Notes: generated from the letters alone by a model not told the origin. DNA of 64,000 nt from VAZQ01 sp963817015 (GCA_963817015.1 CAWFMV010000008.1:310001-374000), one strand, 5' to 3'; shown: positions 37,661-47,708, numbered from the stretch's first letter. Made by a program: numbers and translations.

Positions 37661-37930
37661 ATGTCGTTTCGAAACCAGCTCGGAAATCTAACGTTCGAAC
37701 CAGCCGCACTCGAAGCTATGGACCGGGCTCTTGAAGCAGCTTGTGTCGTGCTTCGGTTGTCGGAGCGGGAAGAGTCCTTGCGACAAATTGTGGCGCGCAA
37801 AGTTATTGAATGCGCCGTCGCAGGCGAGCGCGATCCCGAGGTGCTCTGCAAGATGGCCGTCGGGGAGCTCCAGCGCGAAGCACTCGAGGAGTTCGATGAA
37901 TCCAATAACGCTGGTGTTGTACAGCAATAG
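37661..37930 (+). CDS. Small hypothetical protein
   Basis: The 89 residues begin MSFRNQLGNLTFEPAALEAM and continue in helices (DRALEAACVVLRLSEREESL, CKMAVGELQREALEE). AAGG lies upstream. Similar short proteins are common in Bradyrhizobium-type genomes as orphans. The function is unknown. Confidence 0.65.
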   Translation: MSFRNQLGNLTFEPAALEAMDRALEAACVVLRLSEREESLRQIVARKVIECAVAGERDPEVLCKMAVGELQREALEEFDESNNAGVVQQ

Positions 37931-38571
37931 TCGGCCAACTCGGCCCAACCCGGCATCGTCCGTATCAGACGGCAAAACATTGCAGCAGAACGACACGGGA
38001 GCGTCCGAGCTGAGCCGATACGTTGGACGACATGCAACATCGATGGTCTCCCCTTATTGACACATCGTGATATCGGCGTTGCGGAGAATCCGCTGCGCTT
38101 GAGACGACACGATCCGATCGCGTCCACGGCCTGGCAGCCGTCGAGTGTCGGCAACCATCTTTTGATGAAAATCTCTCGCCTTCTTCCGCTCACTTCGCTG
38201 GTCGCCTTCTGCCATGGCGACGAACGACTTTGTTGAAGATGAAGATGAGGATGGAGTTGGGGTTTCAGCTGAAGTTGAGCTCACCGCTTCCAGACCATGA
38301 CGGCTGACAAAGCAAGCTTCGGCTGACTTTCAAATTGTCGGCCGCTTAGTCATCTCCAATCTTCGACCGCGGCGAACGACTTATCCCGCATTGATGTCCA
38401 ATAGGGGTGCCGTCAGATATGCAAAGGAGCACTGCAATACACTTTGGTTTAGATGCAAACGTCCTGAGCTTGCAATAGTAATGCTGTTTGAAGATCGGCT
38501 CATCTTAAAGCTCAGCGACAGCGCTGCCCGCGATCGTTGACGTCTCTGATCAACAAGCCGGAGAAAACATT
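37931..38571. other. Long intergenic region before the HdeB-like gene
   Basis: These 641 bases hold no convincing gene. A minus-strand frame at 38054-38284 (76 residues, Ser-rich start) is possible but weak. The TAAACCAA-type site at 38441-38452 lies near the right end. Confidence 0.45.
38441..38452 (-). promoter_or_regulatory. TAAACCAA-type site upstream of the HdeB-like gene
   Basis: On the minus strand it reads CTAAACCAAAGT. The site ends 119 bases before the start codon at 38572. It is one of six sites with the same 8-base core in this region. Confidence 0.55.
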
Positions 38572-38883
38572 ATGACAAGACTTGCTCTCGTCGCCGCCGC
38601 AGGATCGGTGCTCGCTCTCGGGTTTGCGTCTGACGTCCACGCGCAGGTTACGCTGGACGTTTCAAAGATCACCTGCGACCAGTACGTGGGCTACAAAATC
38701 ACCGATCCACAAAACATCGCAATGTGGCTAAGCGGGTATTACAACGGAAAGCGCGGCAACACGGTCATGGACACGCAAGGTTTCAGCGAAAACACCAAAA
38801 AGCTGCGAGACTTCTGCTTGAGGAACCCAGCGACACCGGTCATGCAGGCCACAGAGACGCTGTTCGACATCAAACGCGATTAG
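38572..38883 (+). CDS. HdeA/HdeB-like acid-stress periplasmic protein
   Basis: The 103 residues start with a signal peptide (MTRLALVAAAGSVLALGFAS, cleaved near VHAQ). The mature part has ITCDQYVGYKITDPQNIAMW, LSGYYNGKR and LRDFCLRNP, the HdeB pattern with two Cys that form a disulfide. Such proteins prevent aggregation in the periplasm at low pH. GGAG lies before the ATG. A regulatory site lies 119 bases upstream, and hdeD follows. Confidence 0.8.
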   Translation: MTRLALVAAAGSVLALGFASDVHAQVTLDVSKITCDQYVGYKITDPQNIAMWLSGYYNGKRGNTVMDTQGFSENTKKLRDFCLRNPATPVMQATETLFDIKRD

Positions 38884-38977
38884 GCCGGCCAAGCAATTCC
38901 TTGGCGCAGCAATTCCTTGGCGCAGCAAAGCGACGATGAGCGCAACGCGGTAGCTGATTTCACGCTCCATTGGCTCG

Positions 38978-38989
38978 CTAAACCAAGAT
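38978..38989 (+). promoter_or_regulatory. TAAACCAA-type site upstream of hdeD
   Basis: CTAAACCAAGAT here lies within a short dyad (CGCTA...TAGCG), 152 bases before the hdeD start. Confidence 0.5.
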
Positions 38990-39141
38990 CTAGCGCTTCG
39001 ATATCTTTCGGTATGCGCGCTTTCCCTACGCACAATGGATGTGTGCGGCTGCTGTTCTTAATTTGGCCCTGAGTGTGTCCAGAAGCCCTTCGTGGCGTCT
39101 GATGGCAGTTGTGAACTGAACGGCAAATCCGACCTTGGGGC

Positions 39142-39738
39142 ATGAATGCGATGACGAGCACAGCCCATACGCCTTCGGCGCCAAGCCCAACCCCTGGTCT
39201 TCAGCCCTTGCGCGCCAAATGGGGCTGGATCGTCGCCCTCGGCATCATTTACGTCATTGTCGGCCTGGTCGCGCTTGGCAGCGTCGCTATCGCGACCGCT
39301 GCAAGTGTGCTGGTGGTCGGCATTATGATGGTGGTGGCCGGGATCGCTGAAGTATTCAACGCGTTCCAGGTCAGAACCTGGGGCAAATTTGCTCTCTGGC
39401 TTCTGCTCGGTGCACTCTACATTTTCGCGGGCATCATCACCTTCCAGAATCCCCTCCTTGCGGCGGTGCTCTTGACTTTCATGTTGGGAGTGGCGCTCGT
39501 CATCTCAGGCGTGATGCGGCTCATCATCGCATTTAGCATGAAAGAGAGCACGCCTTGGGCTTGGGTGGCCCTCTCCGGCGCAATCACAATTATTCTTGGG
39601 CTCGTCATCCTGGCACGCTGGCCGGTGTCAAGTGTCTATGTTCTGGGACTCTTCCTTGGCATCGATCTCGTGATCGCCGGAGCAAGCTGGATCGGCATCG
39701 GTTTGGATTTACGGGCGCGCAGACGACGCTTGGTCTGA
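39142..39738 (+). CDS. hdeD: HdeD family acid-resistance membrane protein
   Basis: The 198 residues have six membrane helices with the DUF308/HdeD pattern GWIVALGIIYVIVGLVALGS and GALYIFAGIITFQNPLLAA. It is linked in E. coli to acid resistance at high cell density. It follows the HdeB-like gene, as in hde clusters. ATG 39151 is an alternative start with similar spacing to GGGG. Confidence 0.85.
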   Translation: MNAMTSTAHTPSAPSPTPGLQPLRAKWGWIVALGIIYVIVGLVALGSVAIATAASVLVVGIMMVVAGIAEVFNAFQVRTWGKFALWLLLGALYIFAGIITFQNPLLAAVLLTFMLGVALVISGVMRLIIAFSMKESTPWAWVALSGAITIILGLVILARWPVSSVYVLGLFLGIDLVIAGASWIGIGLDLRARRRRLV

Positions 39739-39770
39739 GATCGCACAACACGATCCAAGAGGAGTTGACC

Positions 39771-40004
39771 ATGAGGTGGTTGTATCTGGCCGTCATCGTG
39801 CTCTTCGCCGCCGTGACAGCGGTCTTCGCTATGCAGAACCTTCAAACTGTGACTGTGTCTGTCTTTCGCATCGGCGCCCAAATGCCGCTCGCCCTCCTGA
39901 TTGCCATTATCTATTTGCTGGGTGCAGTGACCGGCGGCAGCCTGTTCGCGCTCCTGCGTCGAGCTCTTGAAGGATCAAGGCGACGGACATTTGCTACGTC
40001 CTAA
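39771..40004 (+). CDS. LapA-like (DUF1049) small membrane protein
   Basis: The 77 residues start MRWLYLAVIVLFAAVTAVFA, with MQNLQTVTVSVF between two membrane helices and a basic C-terminus. This is the lipopolysaccharide-assembly LapA/DUF1049 pattern. GAGGAG precedes the ATG. It lies 32 bases after hdeD and is probably co-transcribed. Confidence 0.75.
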   Translation: MRWLYLAVIVLFAAVTAVFAMQNLQTVTVSVFRIGAQMPLALLIAIIYLLGAVTGGSLFALLRRALEGSRRRTFATS

Positions 40005-40076
40005 ACTTTCATCCGATTAGATTGAATCGGATCAAAGTCCGGCCTTTTCCTCAGCAAGCAATAGTCAGAGGATCGC

Positions 40077-41700
40077 TCACTCCCGCCTCGTCACGGTGCG
40101 GTCCGGCGAAGCGGCGGGCATCCGGGCTCCCGAAGCAATCCACTGGTCGTATGTCTGAAAGCGCAGGCCAACCTTGTCGTACAACACGATCAGGTAGCCA
40201 TCCCGACCGCGCAACACCGCCTCAGGCATAAGAGTTTGCACCTCCTGCGCCATCACGCCGACGTAGGCCTTATCGCTGCCATTGTAGCTGAACCGGTAGA
40301 AGCCAAGACCATTGTCGAGATGGCCGAGAAGCGTGATGTCATGTTTGAGCGTGATATCGGATCGCCGACCACCGCCACGCCCCGCCGCCACCGCCACGCC
40401 CGCCACCGCCGGCCCGCATCCCTCCGCCGCCGCGATGGCTCATGGCCGGTGCCCGTTGGACGCTTGCGCGAGCTTGTCTTGCACTCGGTCCGCCCCGCGC
40501 CCTCTGTCCAGCGCCTGTCGTCTGTCTGGTGTGCGAAGCCTGCTTTGAACCTGCCCTGTTCGTGCTGGCGGCTTTCTTGCTGCCCGCGCTCTTTCCTGCG
40601 GCCTGCTTTGAAGCCTTGCCCTTTCCTGCGGCCTCCTTTGAGCCCTTACCTTTTCCTGGAGCCTCCTTTGAGGCCTTACCCTTCGCCTTCGATGATCCAT
40701 CTGCCTTTCTATCGGCAACCTTGCTCGCACCGCCCTGCTTGGCCAAATCCCGCCGGCCGGCATCCGCCTTGCCTCGAAATGCTTCACGTGCCCCAACCTT
40801 GCTCTGATCCCCGAAACGCTGAGCCACGTTTTGGTCTCGATATGGGACCGAGCCGCGGTGAGCGGGATTGTGGGCCCACGTGTTGTTCGCAATGTTGGTC
40901 CGGTTGAACTGGTTGTAGCGAGCCGCGTTGATATTCACGTTACGGCGCCACCAGTCTACGTTTCCCCAGATCGCCGCACCCGCAAACACACCGGCCGCAA
41001 ACGAGAACACATTGCCGGCGCCGAAATACCCGGGCGGATACCAGTAGAACGGCTGATAGTCAGGATATCCCCATGCACCATACACTGTCGTCGGGTCATA
41101 AATCGGCACATAATATGAGTCTGGGTTGGCGCTCTCGATCGTGTACACGTACGCCGGAGCACTGGTTGGCCGCGAATAACCTGCGGGTGCCTCTGCCACC
41201 GACGTTTTCGTCACTTTCTGCTGCTCAGTCGTTCTCAGATTGCCCGTGTTATCAGCCCGCTCGCGCAACCGCTGCACGGCGTCCAGCACATCCGCTTGTT
41301 GCGCAAGAAACGCATCACCGATCTGCTGTGTCCAGTCGAGCTTGTCACTCATCATCTGCAACGTCTGTGGAATTGCGGTGAGCGCCTTGACGCTGGGATC
41401 CCATTGCTGCTTCTGCATCGCATCTTCCAGCGCCTGGCCCGAAACACCGGGATTGCCTTGCACCCAGCGCGCTGCCTCGATCACCTCCAACGGATAGGTG
41501 GAGGCCATCAGAATCTGCGAGAGCAGCGAGTCCGGATAGAGCGCGATCGGCGCCACCAGCTGCTCGAGTTGCGCGGCCGTGCGAGCCGGCGGCGCGGCGC
41601 TCTCCGCCCTTGCCGAGTCCAGAGCCGGGCTCACTGCGAGAAAGCACAACAAGCCGATAAAACAGCAGGCCTTACCGAACGCGCGTGGCTCCTTCATCAT
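40077..41700 (-). CDS. DUF3300 protein with S74 chaperone-like C-terminus (frameshifted)
   Basis: The joined product is about 540 residues. It has a signal peptide and a DUF3300 domain at about residues 35-240 (LVAPIALYPDSLLSQILMAS, DSYYVPIYDPTTVYG). A Lys/Ala/Ser-rich repeat tract (KGKASKEAPGKGKGSKEAAG) and a Gly/Arg-rich stretch follow. After a one-base shift at about 40390 comes a C-terminal domain with LKHDITLLGHLDNGLGFYRF and YVGVMAQEVQTLMPEAV. That last part matches peptidase S74 intramolecular chaperones, which normally follow a conserved Ser and trim themselves. It is probably a secreted or surface protein. Confidence 0.7.
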
Positions 41701-42266
41701 AGCGCTCCCTCCTTGCTGTTTCCCTACTCCGCTCCCTTGCTGGAGAGCTCAGACGCTAATGGTTTACGAACGCCGTCGGCCGCTCGCCGCCACATCGGCA
41801 ACAACCGACCTGCTCGCGCGCATGTGACTGCTTCCTTCGTGGAGCTACCTGCATCGTTTCACGGGCGCTCATGGCGGAACTATTGTCCTTAGGTCTAAGC
41901 CATCTGTCCTTTTGGCGGAGCCGCATCACTCACCCCACCCGAAGCAGCTCTATGCTCCAGGGAGATTGGAGGTGCGCAAAACACGACCGCGCGCACACAC
42001 TCAAACAAGATGGTCGAGCAAGATGTCGGTCTGCGCGGATCTCAACTGCGAACGACTTTGCTTCGAGCGCAAACACGGCTGAACCCCGCCGCCTACCGCA
42101 GAACACCGCCGTCACACACTCGCCAATTCGCTGTTATCTAAACCAAGATACATCCGCCTAAGACATTTCGACATGCGCAACTGCCGTCCGCACAATGGAA
42201 TGTCGCCAATCGGTGACGATAGGGTTCGCCTGTCGGTCAACTCATGCCTCGATTGGGAGAACTGTC
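41701..42266. other. Intergenic region with a TAAACCAA-type site
   Basis: These 566 bases contain no convincing gene. The site CTAAACCAAGAT is at 42138-42149. The likely promoters of the divergent DUF3300 gene and the small secreted protein lie here. Confidence 0.45.
42138..42149 (+). promoter_or_regulatory. TAAACCAA-type site upstream of the small secreted protein
   Basis: CTAAACCAAGAT ends 117 bases before the start at 42267, nearly the same distance as at the HdeB-like gene. Confidence 0.55.
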
Positions 42267-42503
42267 ATGCGACTTATTGTTGCCGTCGCCGCAACCGCGT
42301 TTGCGGCGAGTGTGATCCTTGCGACCACGGCGTATACGCAATCAACAAACAATCCTGACGTGGTGCGGGTATCGCTGAATGAAAGCTACAATAAGTGCGT
42401 CTCACTCGCGAGATCGCGCGGCTATACAGAAAGCGATCTCGATGACAACCGAGCGGCTGCGCGAAACTTCGTCTTACGGTGCATGCAAGGAAGGCAGCAA
42501 TGA
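42267..42503 (+). CDS. Small secreted protein
   Basis: The 78 residues begin MRLIVAVAATAFAASVILAT, a signal peptide. The mature part NESYNKCVSLARSRGYTESD and FVLRCMQGRQQ carries two cysteines. This type is frequent in Bradyrhizobium relatives. The role is unknown. TGGGAGA precedes the ATG. Confidence 0.65.
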   Translation: MRLIVAVAATAFAASVILATTAYTQSTNNPDVVRVSLNESYNKCVSLARSRGYTESDLDDNRAAARNFVLRCMQGRQQ

Positions 42504-42587
42504 TCGCTCCGCGCGCTCCCAATGCGCAGGACAGACGTCACTCGACATCGGATCTTCGTGCGTGCGCGTCCGGAGCCGGCCTGTCAT

Positions 42588-42908
42588 CTAGTTCGCCGTC
42601 GGACATGTACAGGCGCCGTGATACAATCGACTAGCTTGCGAAATGAGAGCTGCTGTACCAGCTGCTGTCTCTTCAAAATCCTGCCCACCGCAGCTGTCAA
42701 TTGTAGCGGCGCTCCTGTGATCAAATAGCTCCACCCAAAACGGTATGGTGTCAACCTGCGGGTCGAGCATCAATTCAATGAGACGAACCTCATAGACACC
42801 ATAACGTGCGACCGTCGCAGTCCGAAAACCGTCCTCGCCCTTGTTGCGACTTAGAGCCCAGATGTACAGCTGAAGAATTCTCAACTCGAGAGCCTTGCCC
42901 GGGAACAT
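42588..42908 (-). CDS. Hypothetical protein
   Basis: The 106 residues begin MFPGKALELRILQLYIWALS. GAGAGGA is 10-15 bases upstream. The sequence TATVARYGVYEVRLIELMLD, then VDTIPFWVELFDHRS, looks like a genuine fold. No family is recognised. It is divergent from the AraC-type regulator. Confidence 0.55.
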   Translation of the reverse strand: MFPGKALELRILQLYIWALSRNKGEDGFRTATVARYGVYEVRLIELMLDPQVDTIPFWVELFDHRSAATIDSCGGQDFEETAAGTAALISQASRLYHGACTCPTAN

Positions 42909-43141
42909 GATTCTACATCCTCTCATTCGGCTGCATTGTCGTTCCGGCGCCTTGCCGATGCACTCACGGCCCGGCAGCCACCACGCGTGCCGACTTTCCA
43001 GTGATCGGCCATGCCGCTCGATAGCCAGCCTGCACTGGCGCGTATGTAAGGGCCCGCACGCTTATTGTCCTGACATTTTGCGCCAAGGTTTTGATTGTGA
43101 CCGTCAGCCACACCCGCCAAGCCCAGATCAGGCGCCCTAAC

Positions 43142-44203
43142 ATGCACGAGCCCAATGATACTTCGCTCAATGCTCTCCCCACCGCTACCGGTGGAATTGC
43201 AAGGGCGGCATTTGCGCAGGCCTTGGAACGGCTCGATGTCGCCCCCCTGCTCAAACGAGCTGGATTGACCATCGAACAAATTGAGGACCCAGACGCTCGT
43301 ATCGGAGTCAGAAATCAAATTCGATTTCTCGACATTGTAGCGCACGAGTTGCCGGACGAATTTCTCGGCTTTCGGCTTGCCCAAAGCTTCGACCTTCGGA
43401 AACTTGGCCTGTTGTATTATGTCCAGGCTTCGTCCCGCACACTCGGCGAGGCCTTACAAAGGGCCGCGCGATACTGCGCGATACACAATGAAGGAGTGAA
43501 AATTACCTATCGACAGGCCCAGGACATTTCGATGACGTGCAAGTATGTCGGAGTTGCGCGCTCGGCCGATCGCCACCAGATTGAGTTCTTCATCACCACG
43601 CTTGTGCGCCTCTGCCGGCAACTGTCCGGCCGTCATCTGGTGCCGAGCTGGATCAAGCTTATGCACCGTCGAACGGAAGTGCCTTCTGAGTTTAGAACAT
43701 TTTTCGGTTGCACAATTGAATTCGGCAGCGACATTGATGAGGTCATCTACCCTGGGGCTTCCGCGCGCCTGCCTATCGTGAGCGCAGATCCGTACTTGAA
43801 TTCCCTCTTGGTGCAATATTGCGATGAAGCACTTGCGAGCCGCATAGCCAAGTCGAGTGCTTGGCGGCTGAGCGTCGAAAATGCCATTGCTCCGTTACTG
43901 CCGCATGGGCGCGCCCGGATAGCCGAAATCTCTCAACGGCTTGGAATTAGCCCGCGAACACTCGAGCGCCGCCTCGCGACAGAAGGGCTGACATTCAGCA
44001 GAGTGCTGGACGAGCTGCGACTTGACCTTGCTAAGCGCTATCTACGCGAACGGGGCCTGCCGATCTCTGAAATCGCATGGCTTCTGGGCTATCGCGAAGC
44101 GAGCGCGTTCAACCACGCGTTCAAGCGTTGGACCGGCACGACCCCAAAGCAAGCTGATTCACACTCTGCTGTTGTGACACTTCCATTTGCCAGTGCCGGG
44201 TAG
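43142..44203 (+). CDS. AraC family transcriptional regulator
   Basis: The 353 residues have an N-terminal ligand/sensor domain of the Arabinose_bd type (FRLAQSFDLRKLGLLYYVQA) and a C-terminal pair of helix-turn-helix motifs. These are RIAEISQRLGISPRTLERRL and PISEIAWLLGYREASAFNHA, then FKRWTGTTPKQ. The target is unknown. The DUF1476, acetate and small secreted genes lie around it. The frame extends upstream to 43091, but MHEPNDTS is the better start. Confidence 0.88.
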   Translation: MHEPNDTSLNALPTATGGIARAAFAQALERLDVAPLLKRAGLTIEQIEDPDARIGVRNQIRFLDIVAHELPDEFLGFRLAQSFDLRKLGLLYYVQASSRTLGEALQRAARYCAIHNEGVKITYRQAQDISMTCKYVGVARSADRHQIEFFITTLVRLCRQLSGRHLVPSWIKLMHRRTEVPSEFRTFFGCTIEFGSDIDEVIYPGASARLPIVSADPYLNSLLVQYCDEALASRIAKSSAWRLSVENAIAPLLPHGRARIAEISQRLGISPRTLERRLATEGLTFSRVLDELRLDLAKRYLRERGLPISEIAWLLGYREASAFNHAFKRWTGTTPKQADSHSAVVTLPFASAG

Positions 44204-44301
44204 ACATTCCGCCCCTGGTCCTCGCCCATTTGGCAGCCGCGTTCTCGCCCGGTTAAGCATTGTGAACGGCTGGCCGATCGGGCCGCACTCGCACAGCATG
44301 C

Positions 44302-44979
44302 CTATGGGTTCGTGTTGCGGACGTGCGTGTGCCGACGAAGATCGTCGGCAAGAATGTGAGCGCTGAGCAGCAGGACCCAAAGCGGAAACACAAAAAAGCT
44401 CCAATCAAAATAGTGGCTCCCTAACACAAGAAATATTGCAAGCCCGTAACCGAGATAGCCGATATAGCGGGGCGCGACTCCCGTGTAGATGGCAATAGTC
44501 GAGGTCGAGAACATGAACACGCCCGCCATCTTGGTCGCGTAGACATTCATAAGGTCGGAGACCAACGCCCGTGCGAACGCAACCATACGGAGGTCGAGTG
44601 CCTGATCTGGCATGGCGTTGAATGCAATGATAGCCGCAGACGCCACTGCCGCTGCCGCGAAGAGCATTGCAAGGAACAACAGCCCGCTTCCCAAAAATAC
44701 GGTGGCAAGGAGGCGATCTTCGCGTTGCCCCAACCGATCACGCACCACGCCGATCAACCACAAGAACGCAATTCCACTCAGTGGAATGAGAGTCAGGGCT
44801 ATCGTGATAGTCCTTGCATAATCGCTAAGCCCCTCCTTCGATATCAATGATTCCGCGGGAATGGAAACCCGCAGCAACCAAAATGCCTGAATTAACATAG
44901 TCGAGAAGACGATTCCCGCTATTGCGGCGGCCCTAGGCGTTCTCAGATTCGTCTTCGTCAACTTGTCTTCGCGCAACAT
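44302..44979 (-). CDS. Six-helix membrane protein of unknown function
   Basis: The 225 residues have membrane segments at about residues 18-36, 55-75, 95-120, 150-170, 175-190 and 195-210. The motifs are AFLWLIGVVRDRLGQREDRL and VAPRYIGYLGYGLAIFLVLG. GAGGGT lies before the ATG. No known transporter signature is seen. It is convergent with the AraC gene. Confidence 0.65.
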   Translation of the reverse strand: MLREDKLTKTNLRTPRAAAIAGIVFSTMLIQAFWLLRVSIPAESLISKEGLSDYARTITIALTLIPLSGIAFLWLIGVVRDRLGQREDRLLATVFLGSGLLFLAMLFAAAAVASAAIIAFNAMPDQALDLRMVAFARALVSDLMNVYATKMAGVFMFSTSTIAIYTGVAPRYIGYLGYGLAIFLVLGSHYFDWSFFVFPLWVLLLSAHILADDLRRHTHVRNTNP

Positions 44980-45074
44980 CAGACGACCCTCACAGGGTCA
45001 CATCAGCGGGGACACGCGTTGTCGGATGTATGAAACCATCAGTCTTGTAGAGCTCGGCCTCGATATCGTCTTTG

Positions 45075-45398
45075 TCACCGGCCGGCCTGTATTTCCGCCG
45101 CGGCTTGTATGGTGAACGCTTCCATCAAGTGGCGGATCTCGTCAGTGGACTCTGCTATGCCCTCACTTTTGAGATCAGCGCTAACCTTTTCAAACACGCT
45201 GTCACAACCTGGATTGTCGACCTCCGTCATCACAAGAGTCCTTGCATAAGACTCAGCCTCAGGCCCAACGAGCCCGAGTTTCTTCGCCGCCCAAAGGCCC
45301 AAGAAGCGGTTCCGTCGCGCATTGGCCCTAAATCTCAGCGTCTCATCCTGAGCAAATTTCGTCTCGAACGCTCGCTCTCGCTCGTCGAATGTGGTCAT
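45075..45398 (-). CDS. DUF1476 family protein (F1F0-ATPase zeta-inhibitor type)
   Basis: The 107 residues begin MTTFDERERAFETKFAQDET and continue RRNRFLGLWAAKKLGLVGPE. This alphaproteobacterial four-helix family includes the zeta subunit of Paracoccus, which inhibits reverse rotation and ATP hydrolysis by F1. AGGAG precedes the ATG. Its place among energy-stress genes (ackA, pta) suggests an extra, stress-related copy; this is inference. Confidence 0.85.
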   Translation of the reverse strand: MTTFDERERAFETKFAQDETLRFRANARRNRFLGLWAAKKLGLVGPEAESYARTLVMTEVDNPGCDSVFEKVSADLKSEGIAESTDEIRHLMEAFTIQAAAEIQAGR

Positions 45399-45484
45399 CG
45401 TGAACTCCTATTGTCCTGCCATGAACGATTGGCAGGCAAGAGAGCAGGACTGAATTGATCCGCCGGGTCCGGCGTCGCATCCTT

Positions 45485-46696
45485 CTAGGCGCTGATCTTG
45501 TCCTCGACGATCGGAAGGCGCGCCGACAACACCGCAAGGGTATGCCTCGCGATCATGAGCTCTTCATCAGTTGGAATCACGTAAAGGGCAACTCGGCTGC
45601 CGCTCTCTGAGATCAAAGTCTTTCCTGCAGCATTGGCCGTGGCGTCAAGCTGCGCGCCCAGCCAGGTCAGCTTCTCCGAGATTCGCGCACGCATGACGGC
45701 CGAGTTTTCCCCCACACCAGCGGTGAAAACAAAGGCATCAAGCCCTCCGAGCGCAGCCGCCAACATGCCAACACTGAGCGAGCTCCGATACACAAAGTAA
45801 TCGAGCGCAAACTGGGCGCGCTGATCCTTGCTATCGATGAGCTCACGCACATCATTGCTGATGCCGGATAGCCCTTTCAGGCCGCTATGCCGATACAGCA
45901 GATCTTCAACCTCCGTGGGCGTCATGCCCTTCTCGGAGACCAGATGGAGCACAACTCCAGGATCGATCTGCCCGGGTCTGGTACCCATGGGGAGCCCGTC
46001 GAGCGCGGTAAAGCTCATCGTGCTGTCGACACTTCGGCCATTCGATAGGGCACACATGGAAGCACCGCTTCCGAGGTGAGCGATGACGACGCGCTTGGCT
46101 GCGATATCAGGCGCGATCTGCCTGAGCCGATCGGCAACATATTCATAGGAGAGGCCGTGAAATCCATAGCGACGGATCCCCTCCACATAGAATTGCTCGG
46201 GAATCGCAAAGTGGTCTGCGACCGCGCTGTGGCCGCGATGAAATGCCGTATCAAAGCACGCGACCTGGGGAAGGTCCGGAAACCTATCCAACAAAGAACG
46301 AATGGGAGCAAGATTGCTGGGCTGATGCAGCGGCGCGAGCGGCGTAAACTTTTCCAGGCTAGCAAGCACGCCTTTGTCAACGAGAACGGGCCGGTCGTAT
46401 TCCGGTCCACCATGGACTACGCGGTGGCCAACCGCAACAAAATCGAAGTTCTGGTGTTGATGCAGCCACCTCCCCGTCACGGCGATTGCGGCCCCGACGT
46501 TCGGCACCTCATTCCTGCTGTATTCCCTGTTAACCAGAACGGTCTTGTCATTACCCTGAGCGCGCAACCGCGGCTTGGCGCCAATGCCCTCCATCTGGCC
46601 TCTCACAAGCCGAACCAGGCTTGCGGCGCGATTGATTCCGAATACCTGAAACTTCACACTGGACGAGCCGCCGTTTACGACAAGTATTGCGTCCAT
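45485..46696 (-). CDS. ackA: Acetate kinase
   Basis: It converts acetyl phosphate and ADP to acetate and ATP. The 403 residues have MDAILVVNGGSSSVKFQVF at the start, then VGHRVVHGG, FDTAFH, YGFHGLSYEYVADRL, AHLGSGASMCAL and FTAGVGENS. Catalytic Asp and Arg are in the expected places. It follows pta by 9 bases in the same operon. The enzyme would yield ATP when respiration is limited. Confidence 0.95.
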   Translation of the reverse strand: MDAILVVNGGSSSVKFQVFGINRAASLVRLVRGQMEGIGAKPRLRAQGNDKTVLVNREYSRNEVPNVGAAIAVTGRWLHQHQNFDFVAVGHRVVHGGPEYDRPVLVDKGVLASLEKFTPLAPLHQPSNLAPIRSLLDRFPDLPQVACFDTAFHRGHSAVADHFAIPEQFYVEGIRRYGFHGLSYEYVADRLRQIAPDIAAKRVVIAHLGSGASMCALSNGRSVDSTMSFTALDGLPMGTRPGQIDPGVVLHLVSEKGMTPTEVEDLLYRHSGLKGLSGISNDVRELIDSKDQRAQFALDYFVYRSSLSVGMLAAALGGLDAFVFTAGVGENSAVMRARISEKLTWLGAQLDATANAAGKTLISESGSRVALYVIPTDEELMIARHTLAVLSARLPIVEDKISA

Positions 46697-46705
46697 GACA
46701 CGATG

Positions 46706-47701
46706 TCACGCGGTTGATAATGCGGTGGTGCGCCTGCGCGCATCCGCGTAAAGAACTGCAGCTGCACACGACGCCATGCGGCTCCGAACCGAGTCCGCAC
46801 GCGATGTCAGGATGATTGGAACGCGCGCGCCGAGAACAAGTCCAGCCGAATCTGCCTTGGCAAGGAAGATGAGGTTCTTTGCAAGCATATTGCCGGCTTC
46901 CAGATCCGGAACGACAAGAACTTGTGCCCGCCCGGCGACTTGCGACTTGATCCCCTTGATCCTGGCTGCCTCCGCATCAATCGCGTTGTCAAAAGCGAGC
47001 GGCCCATCAAGAATGCCTCCGGTAATCTGTCCTCGCTCCGCCATCTTGCAAAGGGCTGCCGCATCGATCGTGGAAGGGATCTTGGTCGTCACAGTCTCTA
47101 CCGCAGAGAGGATTGCGACCCTCGGCACTCCAAGGCCGACCAGCGCAAAGAAGTCGATCACGTTTTGGATGATGTCTCGTTTCACGTCGAGATCAGGAAA
47201 TATATTGATCGCGGCATCCGTGATGAAGAGCGCTTCCGAATGGTTCGGCACGTCGACCATGAACACATGGCTTATTCTCCTGGCGGTGCGCAGACCTTTA
47301 CTGGAGCTTGTGACCGCGCGCATGAGCTCATCGGTATGCAGACTGCCCTTCATCAGCAGCTCACCTTTGGCTTCATGGACCAGCTGCACAGCCTTGGCAG
47401 CCGCCGCCTCACTATCGCCGGCATCGACGATCTCAAAACTTGAGATATCGAATTGATGCTCACGAGCAATCGCAGCGATCCGTGCGGCGGGGCCGACAAG
47501 CGTTGGAACAATAATGCCCGCTTCCGCAGCTTCCATCGCGCCGCGCAACGACAACTCATCGCAGGGGTACACAACCAGCGTCGCCGCTGGCGGCACTTTC
47601 TTCGCCCGCGCGATGATGCGATCATATTTGCTCTGCGGCGGCTCGAGCGAGCTCACCTGGGACATTGCCATTGACGTCTCCTCGGCCACGGGGATGGCCA
47701 T
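46706..47701 (-). CDS. pta: Phosphate acetyl/butyryltransferase
   Basis: The 331 residues form a PTA_PTB domain. Features are KVPPAATLVVYPCDELSLRG, MKGSLHTDELMRAV, RISHVFMVDVPNH, TDAAINIFPDLDVKRDI, GPLAFDNAID and LVLGARVPIILTSRAD. It makes acetyl phosphate (or butyryl phosphate) from acyl-CoA. The length fits the short Pta/Ptb type, without DRTGG domain. AGGAAG precedes the start. It lies between the DUF3141 gene and ackA. Confidence 0.9.
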   Translation of the reverse strand: MAIPVAEETSMAMSQVSSLEPPQSKYDRIIARAKKVPPAATLVVYPCDELSLRGAMEAAEAGIIVPTLVGPAARIAAIAREHQFDISSFEIVDAGDSEAAAAKAVQLVHEAKGELLMKGSLHTDELMRAVTSSSKGLRTARRISHVFMVDVPNHSEALFITDAAINIFPDLDVKRDIIQNVIDFFALVGLGVPRVAILSAVETVTTKIPSTIDAAALCKMAERGQITGGILDGPLAFDNAIDAEAARIKGIKSQVAGRAQVLVVPDLEAGNMLAKNLIFLAKADSAGLVLGARVPIILTSRADSVRSRMASCAAAVLYADARRRTTALSTA

Positions 47702-47708
47702 TTGCTTC

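Noticed and set aside
37540..38193. A 217-codon minus-strand frame
   Set aside because: It is the shadow of the plus-strand 89-residue protein, with Ser/Arg-rich low-complexity sequence.
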